Source: Actinomadura madurae (GTDB lineage Bacteria; Actinomycetota; Actinomycetes; Streptosporangiales; Streptosporangiaceae). From it: 64,000 bases of DNA. Below the pieces are notes generated by a model. The model was not told where the DNA came from and ran no database searches. It saw only the letters and a list, made by a program, of their open reading frames with translations. Both the position numbers and the translations under genes were made by a program. Numbering within the stretch: position 1 is the first letter of the stretch; the number at the start of each line of letters is the position of its first letter. The stretch covers positions 248,001-312,000 of the forward strand of contig NZ_FOVH01000008.1 in assembly GCF_900115095.1 (NCBI RefSeq), read 5' to 3'. This document shows positions 58,051 to 64,000 of the stretch, one piece after another.

Positions 58051-59484
58051 ATGAGTGACACTCCGTTCGGCTTCAACCGTCCCGGCAACGGTGACGACGA
58101 CGACCGGCCCCAGGATCCATTCAAGGGCATGGGCGGCGACATGGCGCAGTTCGCCGACATGCTGCACCGGTTCGCCGACATGATCGGCGCGCAGGGTGCG
58201 GGCGGCGCGGGTGGCGGCCCCCTGAACTGGGATCTGGCCAAGAACATCGCCCGGCACTCGGTGGTGGAGCAGGGCGACCCCTCGGTGGTGGACACCGAGC
58301 GCCGCCAGGTCGAGGAGGCGCTGCGCCTGGCCGAGCTGTGGCTGGACGAGCGCACGACGCTGCCGGCCGGCATCCGGACGCCGCAGGCGTGGAGCCGGTC
58401 GGAGTGGATCGAGCAGACGCTGCCGGTGTGGGCGAAGGTGTGCGACCCGATCGCGTCCCGCATGGTCGAGTCGATGGGCGGCGCGCTCGGCGGCGGCGAG
58501 ATCCCCGCCGACGTGCAGGCGATGGCGGGCCCGCTGATCGGGATGGTCAAGCAGATGGCCGGGGCGATGGTCGGCGGCCAGGCCGGGCAGGCGCTCGGCG
58601 CGCTGGCCCGCGAGGTGACCGGCTCCGCCGACGTGGGGCTGCCGCTCGCGCCGGACGGCGTCGGCGCGCTGCTGCCCGCCGGCGTCGAGGCGTTCGGCGA
58701 GGGGCTGGAGGTCTCCGGCGACGAGGTGCGGCTGTACCTGGCGCTGCGCGAGGCGGCGCACCAGCGGCTGTTCGCCCACGTCCCGTGGCTGCGCTCGCAC
58801 CTGCTGGGCGCGGTCGAGGAGTACGCGCGGGGCATCACCGTCGACCTGTCGGGCATCGAGCAGGCCGTCCAGGGGCTCGACCTCAGCAACCCGGAGGCGA
58901 TCCAGGAGGCGCTCGGCGGCGAGATCCAGCTGCAGCCTGAGGAGACGCCGCGGCAGAAGGCGGCGCTGGCGCGCCTGGAGACCACGCTCGCGCTGGTCGA
59001 GGGCTGGGTCGACACGGTCGTGAACGAGGCCGCGGAGGGCCGGCTGCCCGGATCGGTGAAGCTGGCGGAGGCGGTGCGGCGGCGCCGCGCGACCGGCGGC
59101 CCGGCGGAGCGGACGTTCGCGACGCTGGTCGGCCTGGAGTTGCGGCCGCGCCGGCTGCGGGAGGCGGCGGCGCTGTGGCGGTCGCTGACCGAGGCGCGCG
59201 GCACCCAGGGCCGAGACGCGGTCTGGGACCATCCCGACCTGCTCCCGACGGCGTCCGACCTCGACGATCCCGAGGGGTTCGTCCACGGGCACGACGAGAT
59301 CGAGGGCCTGTCGGACCTCGACCTGTCCAAGCTGACCAAGGAGCCGGGCGACGACGCGAAGCCCGCTGACGACGCCGAGCCGGCTGACGACGCGAAGCCT
59401 GACGACGACGCCAAGCCTGACGACGACGCCAAGCCCGACGACGACGCCGGGGGCCCGGACGGCGACGGCGGGCCGCGCGCATGA
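58051..59484 (+). CDS. Putative zinc-dependent metalloprotease (DUF2342/TIGR03624)
   Basis: This 477-residue protein of the actinobacterial DUF2342 family shows WDLAKNIARHSV, WLDERTTLP, the Gly-rich MAGAMVGGQAGQALGALARE and the His cluster REAAHQRLFAHVPWL. The tail is extremely acidic with tandem DDDAKP-type hexapeptides from 18-base DNA repeats at about 59390-59450. The start could also be ATG 58030; 58051 fits the family N-terminus. The stop overlaps the ATG of a 58-codon ORF (ATGA). Confidence 0.85.
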   Translation: MSDTPFGFNRPGNGDDDDRPQDPFKGMGGDMAQFADMLHRFADMIGAQGAGGAGGGPLNWDLAKNIARHSVVEQGDPSVVDTERRQVEEALRLAELWLDERTTLPAGIRTPQAWSRSEWIEQTLPVWAKVCDPIASRMVESMGGALGGGEIPADVQAMAGPLIGMVKQMAGAMVGGQAGQALGALAREVTGSADVGLPLAPDGVGALLPAGVEAFGEGLEVSGDEVRLYLALREAAHQRLFAHVPWLRSHLLGAVEEYARGITVDLSGIEQAVQGLDLSNPEAIQEALGGEIQLQPEETPRQKAALARLETTLALVEGWVDTVVNEAAEGRLPGSVKLAEAVRRRRATGGPAERTFATLVGLELRPRRLREAAALWRSLTEARGTQGRDAVWDHPDLLPTASDLDDPEGFVHGHDEIEGLSDLDLSKLTKEPGDDAKPADDAEPADDAKPDDDAKPDDDAKPDDDAGGPDGDGGPRA

Positions 59485-59657
59485 GCAGGTCCCGTCCGTC
59501 GCGCGTGAACGGCTGCCGGTACGAGCCGGGCTCGTCCACGAACGTGATCAGGCGGCGGATCGCGCGCGCGAGCCTGTGCTGGCAGCGGCCGATCGACCAG
59601 GAGCGCCGCCGCCGCCGTCCCGACAACTCCCGCTACCCGCGTATCGGCCGCGCATGA
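59481..59657 (+). CDS. Candidate 58-residue Arg-rich small protein
   Basis: ATG 59481 overlaps the stop of the metalloprotease gene (ATGA), and its TGA at 59657 overlaps the probable NUDIX start ATG 59654 (ATGA again). The ORF fits the gap exactly and would be coupled on both sides. The product is very basic (DQERRRRRPDNSRYPRIGRA at the end), with two Cys. I know no family, and the opposite strand also reads openly here, so chance is not excluded. Confidence 0.4.
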   Translation: MSRSRPSRVNGCRYEPGSSTNVIRRRIARASLCWQRPIDQERRRRRPDNSRYPRIGRA

Positions 59658-60442
59658 GGCGCGTGTCGCGGAGGGGCCGCAAGCGATCGGACGCGCGGCC
59701 GCCGGACCCGCAGCCTCCGGCCTCCGGGCTGCCCGGCGCCGGTTCGCCGGCCGCGGGCCCCGTCCGCCGCACTCCGGACGCGGAGCCGCCCGCGGCGGCG
59801 CCCGGTGCCCGGCGGCAACCGGGCGAGCCGTCCGCGGAGCCCGACGCGGGCGCCGTGCTCCGGTCGCCGGACGCGTCCGGATCGTGGTCGCTGACGCCGG
59901 GGTTCCTGTACAGGGACGCCGTGCGGGTGCTGTCGTCCTGGGAGGCGCCGGACGACCCGCAGGAGCGGCTGCGGCTCCGGTTCCTGCGCCACCTGGAGGA
60001 GCATCCCGCGGACGGCCTGTGGCGCGAGTGCGCGGACGGGCACATCACGGCCAGCACCGCCGTCCTCGACGCGTCCCGCACCCGGGTGCTGCTGACCCTG
60101 CACTCGAAGGTCAGGGCGTGGCTCCAGCTCGGCGGGCACTGCGAGCCCGGCGACCTGTCGCTCGCGGGCGCGGCGCTGCGGGAGGCCACCGAGGAGTCCG
60201 GCATCCCGGGCCTGCGGCTGCTGCCCGAGCCCGTCCAGCTGGACCGGCACGAGGTGCGCTGCCATCCGCAGGGCACCTGGCACCTGGACGTCCAGTACGT
60301 CGCGGTCGCCCCGCCCGGGGCCCGGCACGCGCTGTCGGACGAGTCGGACGATCTTCGCTGGTTCCCGGTGGACGAGCTGCCCGAGTCCGCCGACGAGGCC
60401 GTCCGGCGGCTGGTGGCGAGAGCGGTGCCGCAGAGCGGCTGA
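59654..60442 (+). CDS. NUDIX hydrolase
   Basis: This 262-residue protein has a Pro/Arg/Ala-rich N-terminal stretch of about 75 residues that looks disordered. A NUDIX domain follows with a full box: Gly in GGHCEPGDLS, then REATEESGI (GX5EX7REUXEEXGU). The core also has WLQLGGHCEP and the typical WFPVDELP near the C-terminus. The substrate, a nucleoside diphosphate derivative, is unknown. ATG 59654 is chosen because of overlap with the preceding ORF; a longer frame from 59576 is possible. Confidence 0.85.
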   Translation: MRRVSRRGRKRSDARPPDPQPPASGLPGAGSPAAGPVRRTPDAEPPAAAPGARRQPGEPSAEPDAGAVLRSPDASGSWSLTPGFLYRDAVRVLSSWEAPDDPQERLRLRFLRHLEEHPADGLWRECADGHITASTAVLDASRTRVLLTLHSKVRAWLQLGGHCEPGDLSLAGAALREATEESGIPGLRLLPEPVQLDRHEVRCHPQGTWHLDVQYVAVAPPGARHALSDESDDLRWFPVDELPESADEAVRRLVARAVPQSG

Positions 60443-60472
60443 GGCGTTCGCCCCGTCCGTCGAGGGCCGTCG

Positions 60473-61135
60473 TCAGCGGCCGAGCGGATGCCCTTCCAGG
60501 AGGGCACGGGTGTTCTCCCACCCTTCCAGCCCGGGATCGAGAAGCCGCAGGTCGTCGAGGGTGCGGAGGCGATGCCAGGCGGGCCCCTGCGGCACCAGGC
60601 CGGGGCGGGGGGCGGCGGCGCGGAGCCGGGTGAGCGCGTCGGGGGTGTCGAGGTCGACGTCCCGCAGGGCGGTGACCAGCCATCCGGGCAGCGGGAGGCG
60701 AGCGGCGAGGGCGACCAGGCCGTGCCCCCCGGCGAGGGCGCCTTCGGCCCGGCAGGCGGCGGCCGGGGCGGAGCCGAGCGCGCGGAAGAGCTTGCCGATC
60801 AGCAGCGGCGGCAGGTCGGGGGCGTCCGGCGCGACCAGCGCGGCGGCGCCGGCGCCGAGGGCGTGCAGGGCCGCGAACGCTCCGGCCGGGGAGGGCTCGC
60901 GGAGGATCGGCGTACCGGGCCAGGTGACCGCCTCGGCGTCCGGCTGGTCGGGCGGGTCCAGGACAAGGGCGGACGTCACCAGTTCGAGCCCGGCGACGAC
61001 CTCGTAGGTGTCCTCCAGCAGCGCGAGCCGGAACTCCTCCGGGTCGATCCCGGGCGGCACCGGGCGGGCCCCTTCCGGGGCGGGCCTGGCGAACACCGCG
61101 GCGAAACGCGCCGTGGGGCCGGGGGCCTCGGTCAC
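60473..61135 (-). CDS. DUF2064/CofC-like protein, probably degenerate nucleotidyltransferase
   Basis: This 220-residue protein resembles the glycosyltransferase-A-like DUF2064/MobA-CofC fold. It has LLEDTYEVVAGLELVTSALV, an APDAPDLPPLLIGKLFRALG segment, and RDVDLDTPDALTRLRAAAP near the end, as in nucleotidyltransferases. The N-terminal GGxG-like nucleotide loop is not evident, so the activity is uncertain. GTG 61135 overlaps the stop of the YgjP gene (GTGA), implying coupling. Confidence 0.6.
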   Translation of the reverse strand: MTEAPGPTARFAAVFARPAPEGARPVPPGIDPEEFRLALLEDTYEVVAGLELVTSALVLDPPDQPDAEAVTWPGTPILREPSPAGAFAALHALGAGAAALVAPDAPDLPPLLIGKLFRALGSAPAAACRAEGALAGGHGLVALAARLPLPGWLVTALRDVDLDTPDALTRLRAAAPRPGLVPQGPAWHRLRTLDDLRLLDPGLEGWENTRALLEGHPLGR

Positions 61136-61725
61136 CCGGCGGCCTCGTGCGGGAACTCGTCGCCGGGGTGCAGGCCGTCGCCGTGGTGGATGCCGGTGAC
61201 GTCGTCCTCGTGGCTGTCGGCTTCGAGGGGCAGGTGCGCGGCGGCGGCGACGCCCTCCAGGTAGCCGCGGGCGCGGTCGGCCTTCGGGTAGTTGCCGACC
61301 AGCTCCCAGAAGTCGGCGCCGTGCCCGGGGATGAGCAGGTGCGCCAGCTCGTGGACCAGGACGTAGTCGACGACCCAGCCGGGCATGCCGCGCAGCCGGG
61401 TGGACAGCCGGATGGTGCCGTCGTCGGGCGTGCACGATCCCCAGCGGGCGCGCTGGTTGGCGACCCAGCGGACGCTGACCGGGTCGGCGCGGCCGTCCAG
61501 GTAGCGGCGGGACAGCTCGCGGGCACGGGCCTCAAGGTCGGCGTCGGACGGCCGCCGGCGGCGTTCCCGCTCTTCCAGCCGGTTCAGGATGGTCGCGATC
61601 CACTGTTCCTCTTCGGCCTTGCTCAGCCTGGACGGAACCATCACCACCACCTTGTCACCGTCACGGTAGGCGGACACGGTTCGCCGCCGTCTGGCGCTGC
61701 GGCGGACCTCAACGTTTGGGGGCAC
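61132..61725 (-). CDS. YgjP-type (DUF45) metallopeptidase
   Basis: This 197-residue protein shows the family N-terminus (VEVRRSARRRRTVSAYRDGD), WVANQRARWGSC and the zinc motif VHELAHLLIPGHGADFWELV with HExxH and the downstream His. GTG 61725 fits the family start. There is no good Shine-Dalgarno sequence, but TACGGT lies six bases before it, so the mRNA may be leaderless. A TTG at 61788 opens a longer frame without support. The C-terminal tail is His/Asp-rich. Confidence 0.88.
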   Translation of the reverse strand: MPPNVEVRRSARRRRTVSAYRDGDKVVVMVPSRLSKAEEEQWIATILNRLEERERRRRPSDADLEARARELSRRYLDGRADPVSVRWVANQRARWGSCTPDDGTIRLSTRLRGMPGWVVDYVLVHELAHLLIPGHGADFWELVGNYPKADRARGYLEGVAAAAHLPLEADSHEDDVTGIHHGDGLHPGDEFPHEAAG

Positions 61726-61859
61726 GCCAGAACCGTACTCGAAAATTTGCGTCCTCCACAGGGGGTGTTTGACGTTACCGCAGGTCAACCCCTATGTTTT
61801 TGACAGTTCTTCGAGGGTTTCCACAAACCCGGCAGAGGACGTGATCGGCATGCCCGGCT

Positions 61860-62660
61860 TTAGTCGCCGGTGAAATTCGGGCTGCGCTTCTCGCGCTGCG
61901 CGGCGAGCCCCTCCAACATGTCCCGGGACGACATGGTGACCGGCTGCGCGAGCGACTCCCAGCGCAGCGCCGACTCCATGTCGGGGTGGCCGCCGTTCGA
62001 CAGCGCGACCTTGGTGAGCCGGGTCGCGATCGGCGCCTGCCCGGCGATCCGCTCGGCGACGCCGATCGTCTCGGCGAGCACGCCGGCGCGCGGGAAGGCC
62101 CGGTTGACCAGGCCCTGCTCGGCCGCCTCGGCGCCGGTGAGGACGCGTCCGGCCAGCAGCATCTCGCGGGCCAGCGGCAGCCCGGCGACCTCGGGGAACA
62201 GCCAGGTCGCGGCCATGCCGGGGTGCAGGCCGAGCGCGGTGAACGGGGCGAGCAGCTTGGCGTCGTCCGCCGCGTACCGCAGGTCGCAGGCCAGCGCGAG
62301 GCACAGGCCGGCGCCGACGGCGTGCCCGTTGACGGCGGCGATCGTCGGAACCTCAAGGTCGCGGATCGCCAGCCACGTCCGGTAGAACCCCAGCATCCGG
62401 TCGCGCAGCGGCGGGACGGCGACGGCCCCGGTGTCGGCGAGCCAGGACAGGTCGCCCCCGGAGCTGAACGCGCTCCCCGCGCCGGTCACCACGACGCACC
62501 GCAGCCCGGTGTCGGCGCGCAGCTCCGCGATGGTCCGCTTCCACGCGGCGGTCAGCTCGTCCGACATCGCGTTGCGGCGATCGGGATCGTTGAGCGTGAG
62601 GACGGCGACCCCGTCGGACCGGCGCTCGACCAGCAGCGCGTCGGCAGGCGTTTCGGACAT
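61860..62660 (-). CDS. Enoyl-CoA hydratase/isomerase family protein
   Basis: This 266-residue crotonase shows the oxyanion-hole motifs FSSGGDLSWLA and NGHAVGAGLCLALACDLRYA, plus LGLHPGMAATWLF, and the C-terminal AQREKRSPNFTGD typical of the family. The catalytic Glu position expected after LG.HPG is occupied by Met/Ala, so the reaction may be isomerase or hydratase. ATG 62660 matches the family start (SETPADALLVERR). It is divergent from the ABC1 kinase gene. Confidence 0.88.
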   Translation of the reverse strand: MSETPADALLVERRSDGVAVLTLNDPDRRNAMSDELTAAWKRTIAELRADTGLRCVVVTGAGSAFSSGGDLSWLADTGAVAVPPLRDRMLGFYRTWLAIRDLEVPTIAAVNGHAVGAGLCLALACDLRYAADDAKLLAPFTALGLHPGMAATWLFPEVAGLPLAREMLLAGRVLTGAEAAEQGLVNRAFPRAGVLAETIGVAERIAGQAPIATRLTKVALSNGGHPDMESALRWESLAQPVTMSSRDMLEGLAAQREKRSPNFTGD

Positions 62661-62765
62661 GGCTGGCACCGTATCGTGCCCGCCCTGCCCCGCGCCGCCC
62701 GCCCCCGGCCGCGTGAGAAAGCGCACACTTACAGCGTTCGTCCAGGTCACAGCGGTTCGCACGGT

Positions 62766-62795
62766 TTGACAACGGCGATACTTGCGCTTGGTTGT
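62766..62795 (+). promoter_or_regulatory. Candidate -35 element for the ABC1 kinase gene
   Basis: A perfect TTGACA (62766-62771) lies 52 bases upstream of ATG 62823. The matching -10 is poor (GGTTGT at 62790-62795 after 18 bases), so this is only a possibility. Confidence 0.25.
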
Positions 62796-62822
62796 GGCGT
62801 GAACGACAGTGCATCACCGACA

Positions 62823-64000
62823 ATGGTCGGCGTGAGCGATCTTCCCCGCCGCGCGGTGACGCGGTCAGCAAAGCTGGCGTCCCTCCCCATCGGCTTCGCG
62901 GGGCGCACCGCCCTCGGCATGGGGAAGCGCACCTTCGGGCGATCGGCCGAGGCCGTGGCGATGGAGATCCAGACCCGGACCGCCGAGCAGCTGTTCACGG
63001 TGCTCGGCGAGCTCAAGGGCGGGGCGATGAAGCTCGGCCAGATGCTCTCGATCTTCGAGGCGGCGCTGCCGCCGGAGATCGCCGGGCCGTACCGCGCCAC
63101 GCTGACCAGGCTGCAGGAGGCCGCTCCCCCGCTGCCCGCGGCGACCGTCCACACGGTGCTGGAGCAGTTCCTCGGCGAGGACTGGCGCGACTACTTCGAG
63201 TCGTTCGACGACCAGCCGGCCGCGGCGGCGTCCATCGGGCAGGTGCACCGCGCCGTCTGGCACGACGGCCGGGCCGTCGCGGTGAAGGTGCAGTACCCGG
63301 GCGCCGGCAAGGCGCTGATCAGCGACTTCAACCAGCTCGCCCGGCTCGGCCGGCTCTTCGGCGTGCTGATGCCCGGCCTGGACGTCAAGGCGATGCTCGC
63401 CGAACTCAAGGAGCGGGTGGCCGAGGAGCTCGACTACACGATCGAGGCCGAGTCCCAGCGGCTCTTCCGGGACGCCTACCTGGACGACCCCGACTTCTAC
63501 ATCCCCGAGGTCATCGCGCAGTCCGGCGACATCCTGATCACCGAGTGGATGGACGGCACCGCCCTCTCCAAGATCATCAGTGCGGGCGACCAGGAGACCC
63601 GCGACCACGCGGCCCTGCTGTACTGCCGGTTCCTGCTCTCCGGGCCGAAGCGCTCCGGGATGCTGCACGGCGACCCGCATCCCGGCAACTTCCGGCTGCT
63701 GGACGACGGCCGGCTCGGCGTCCTCGACTTCGGCGCCGTCGACCGCATCCCCGGCGGCTTCCAGCGGCGGCTCGGGCTGCTGCTGCGCATCGGCACGATG
63801 GCCGACATCGACGAGGTCGAGGAGGCCCTGCGCCGGGAGGACTTCATCCGTGAGGGCGTGCAGATCGACGCCGAGTCGCTGCAGGCGTTCCTCGCCCCGA
63901 TCACCGAGCCGTTCATCAACGAGACCTTCAAGTTCAGCCGGGAGTGGCTGCGCGACATGGCCGCGCGGGTCACCGACCTCCGCCCCTCCAACGTCGTCCG
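62823..64000 (+). CDS. ABC1/AarF (UbiB-like) family atypical kinase, 3' end outside the window
   Basis: The frame stays open to the right edge, giving at least 392 residues. It shows the ABC1 hallmarks: the KxGQ motif (GGAMKLGQMLS), QEAAPPLP, an Ala-rich loop AAASIGQVHRAVW, the catalytic Lys in VAVKVQYPG, and the HGDPHPGNFRLL and LDFGAVD motifs of an atypical kinase. Family members regulate isoprenoid-quinone or lipid metabolism. ATG 62823 and GTG 62832 are both possible starts; no Shine-Dalgarno sequence is obvious. Confidence 0.93.
   Translation, partial: MVGVSDLPRRAVTRSAKLASLPIGFAGRTALGMGKRTFGRSAEAVAMEIQTRTAEQLFTVLGELKGGAMKLGQMLSIFEAALPPEIAGPYRATLTRLQEAAPPLPAATVHTVLEQFLGEDWRDYFESFDDQPAAAASIGQVHRAVWHDGRAVAVKVQYPGAGKALISDFNQLARLGRLFGVLMPGLDVKAMLAELKERVAEELDYTIEAESQRLFRDAYLDDPDFYIPEVIAQSGDILITEWMDGTALSKIISAGDQETRDHAALLYCRFLLSGPKRSGMLHGDPHPGNFRLLDDGRLGVLDFGAVDRIPGGFQRRLGLLLRIGTMADIDEVEEALRREDFIREGVQIDAESLQAFLAPITEPFINETFKFSREWLRDMAARVTDLRPSNVV

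Noticed and set aside
12148..59450. Short tandem repeats at 12148-12190, 56770-56825 and 59390-59450 as a CRISPR array or satellite
   Set aside because: All three are in-frame coding repeats (PSAA, PSPSGS and DDDAKP units) without unique spacers.

Overview
The window is about 64 kb of very GC-rich DNA with strongly GC-biased third codon positions, many GTG and TTG starts, and ATGA or GTGA start/stop overlaps. Gene content points to a filamentous actinobacterium: sigR-rsrA, an aroA-rsgA-hisN neighbourhood, a transmembrane Ser/Thr kinase, a PPA1309/UPF0182 pair, a TIGR03624-type zinc metalloprotease and a YgjP-type metallopeptidase. Thermomonosporaceae (Actinomadura-like) is my guess from overall gene style. 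No rRNA genes, CRISPR arrays, transposases, integrases or replication origins were seen.

Region by region: 0-17 kb is mostly core. It holds a cut-off membrane protein and an HD-GYP protein, a GalE-like epimerase, the thiol-stress pair rsrA/sigR with a perfect SigR-type promoter in front of sigR, a methyltransferase, a DksA/TraR-type zinc finger, the abasic-site protein SRAP, a DoxX protein with a basic tail, a second ECF sigma/anti-sigma pair, aroA, rsgA, a receptor-like kinase, an exported flavoprotein, hisN and a small membrane protein. From 16.6 to 26.7 kb lies a lipid-type cluster: carboxylesterase, TetR, MpaB-like oxygenase, SDR, cytochrome P450, a fused alpha/beta hydrolase-AMP-ligase and a fatty acyl-AMP-ligase-like protein.

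From 27.3 to 40.1 kb lies a self-contained catabolic island organised around one LysR regulator. Leftward are a D-2-hydroxyacid dehydrogenase, a binding-protein ABC importer, an AtuA-family protein and a DUF4387 protein. Rightward are a tartrate/D-malate-type dehydrogenase, HyuB and HyuA. Tight overlaps suggest two co-regulated operons that import and degrade a small carboxylated compound; the substrate cannot be read from sequence.

From 40.1 to 51.7 kb is a segment built around initiator tRNA genes. A 207-bp block carrying a complete tRNA-fMet and its 3' flank is present twice, identical, 7,693 bp apart (about 43.8-44.0 and 51.5-51.7 kb). A decayed third copy at 40.1-40.25 kb keeps only the 3' half of the tRNA. 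Between the copies sit accessory genes: an FAD oxidoreductase with a STAND-type ATPase, a TetR/P450 pair with an elaborate palindromic operator, a proline-degradation set (PruA, PRODH, PucR) and an acyl-CoA synthetase. The tetR gene now ends inside a tRNA.

From 51.7 to 64 kb the window returns to conserved actinobacterial genes: a PDZ/Lon-like protease, moaE, PPA1309, UPF0182, an SDR-like epimerase, the zinc metalloprotease, a NUDIX hydrolase, a DUF2064-like protein, a YgjP metallopeptidase, an enoyl-CoA hydratase and an ABC1/AarF kinase running off the right edge.
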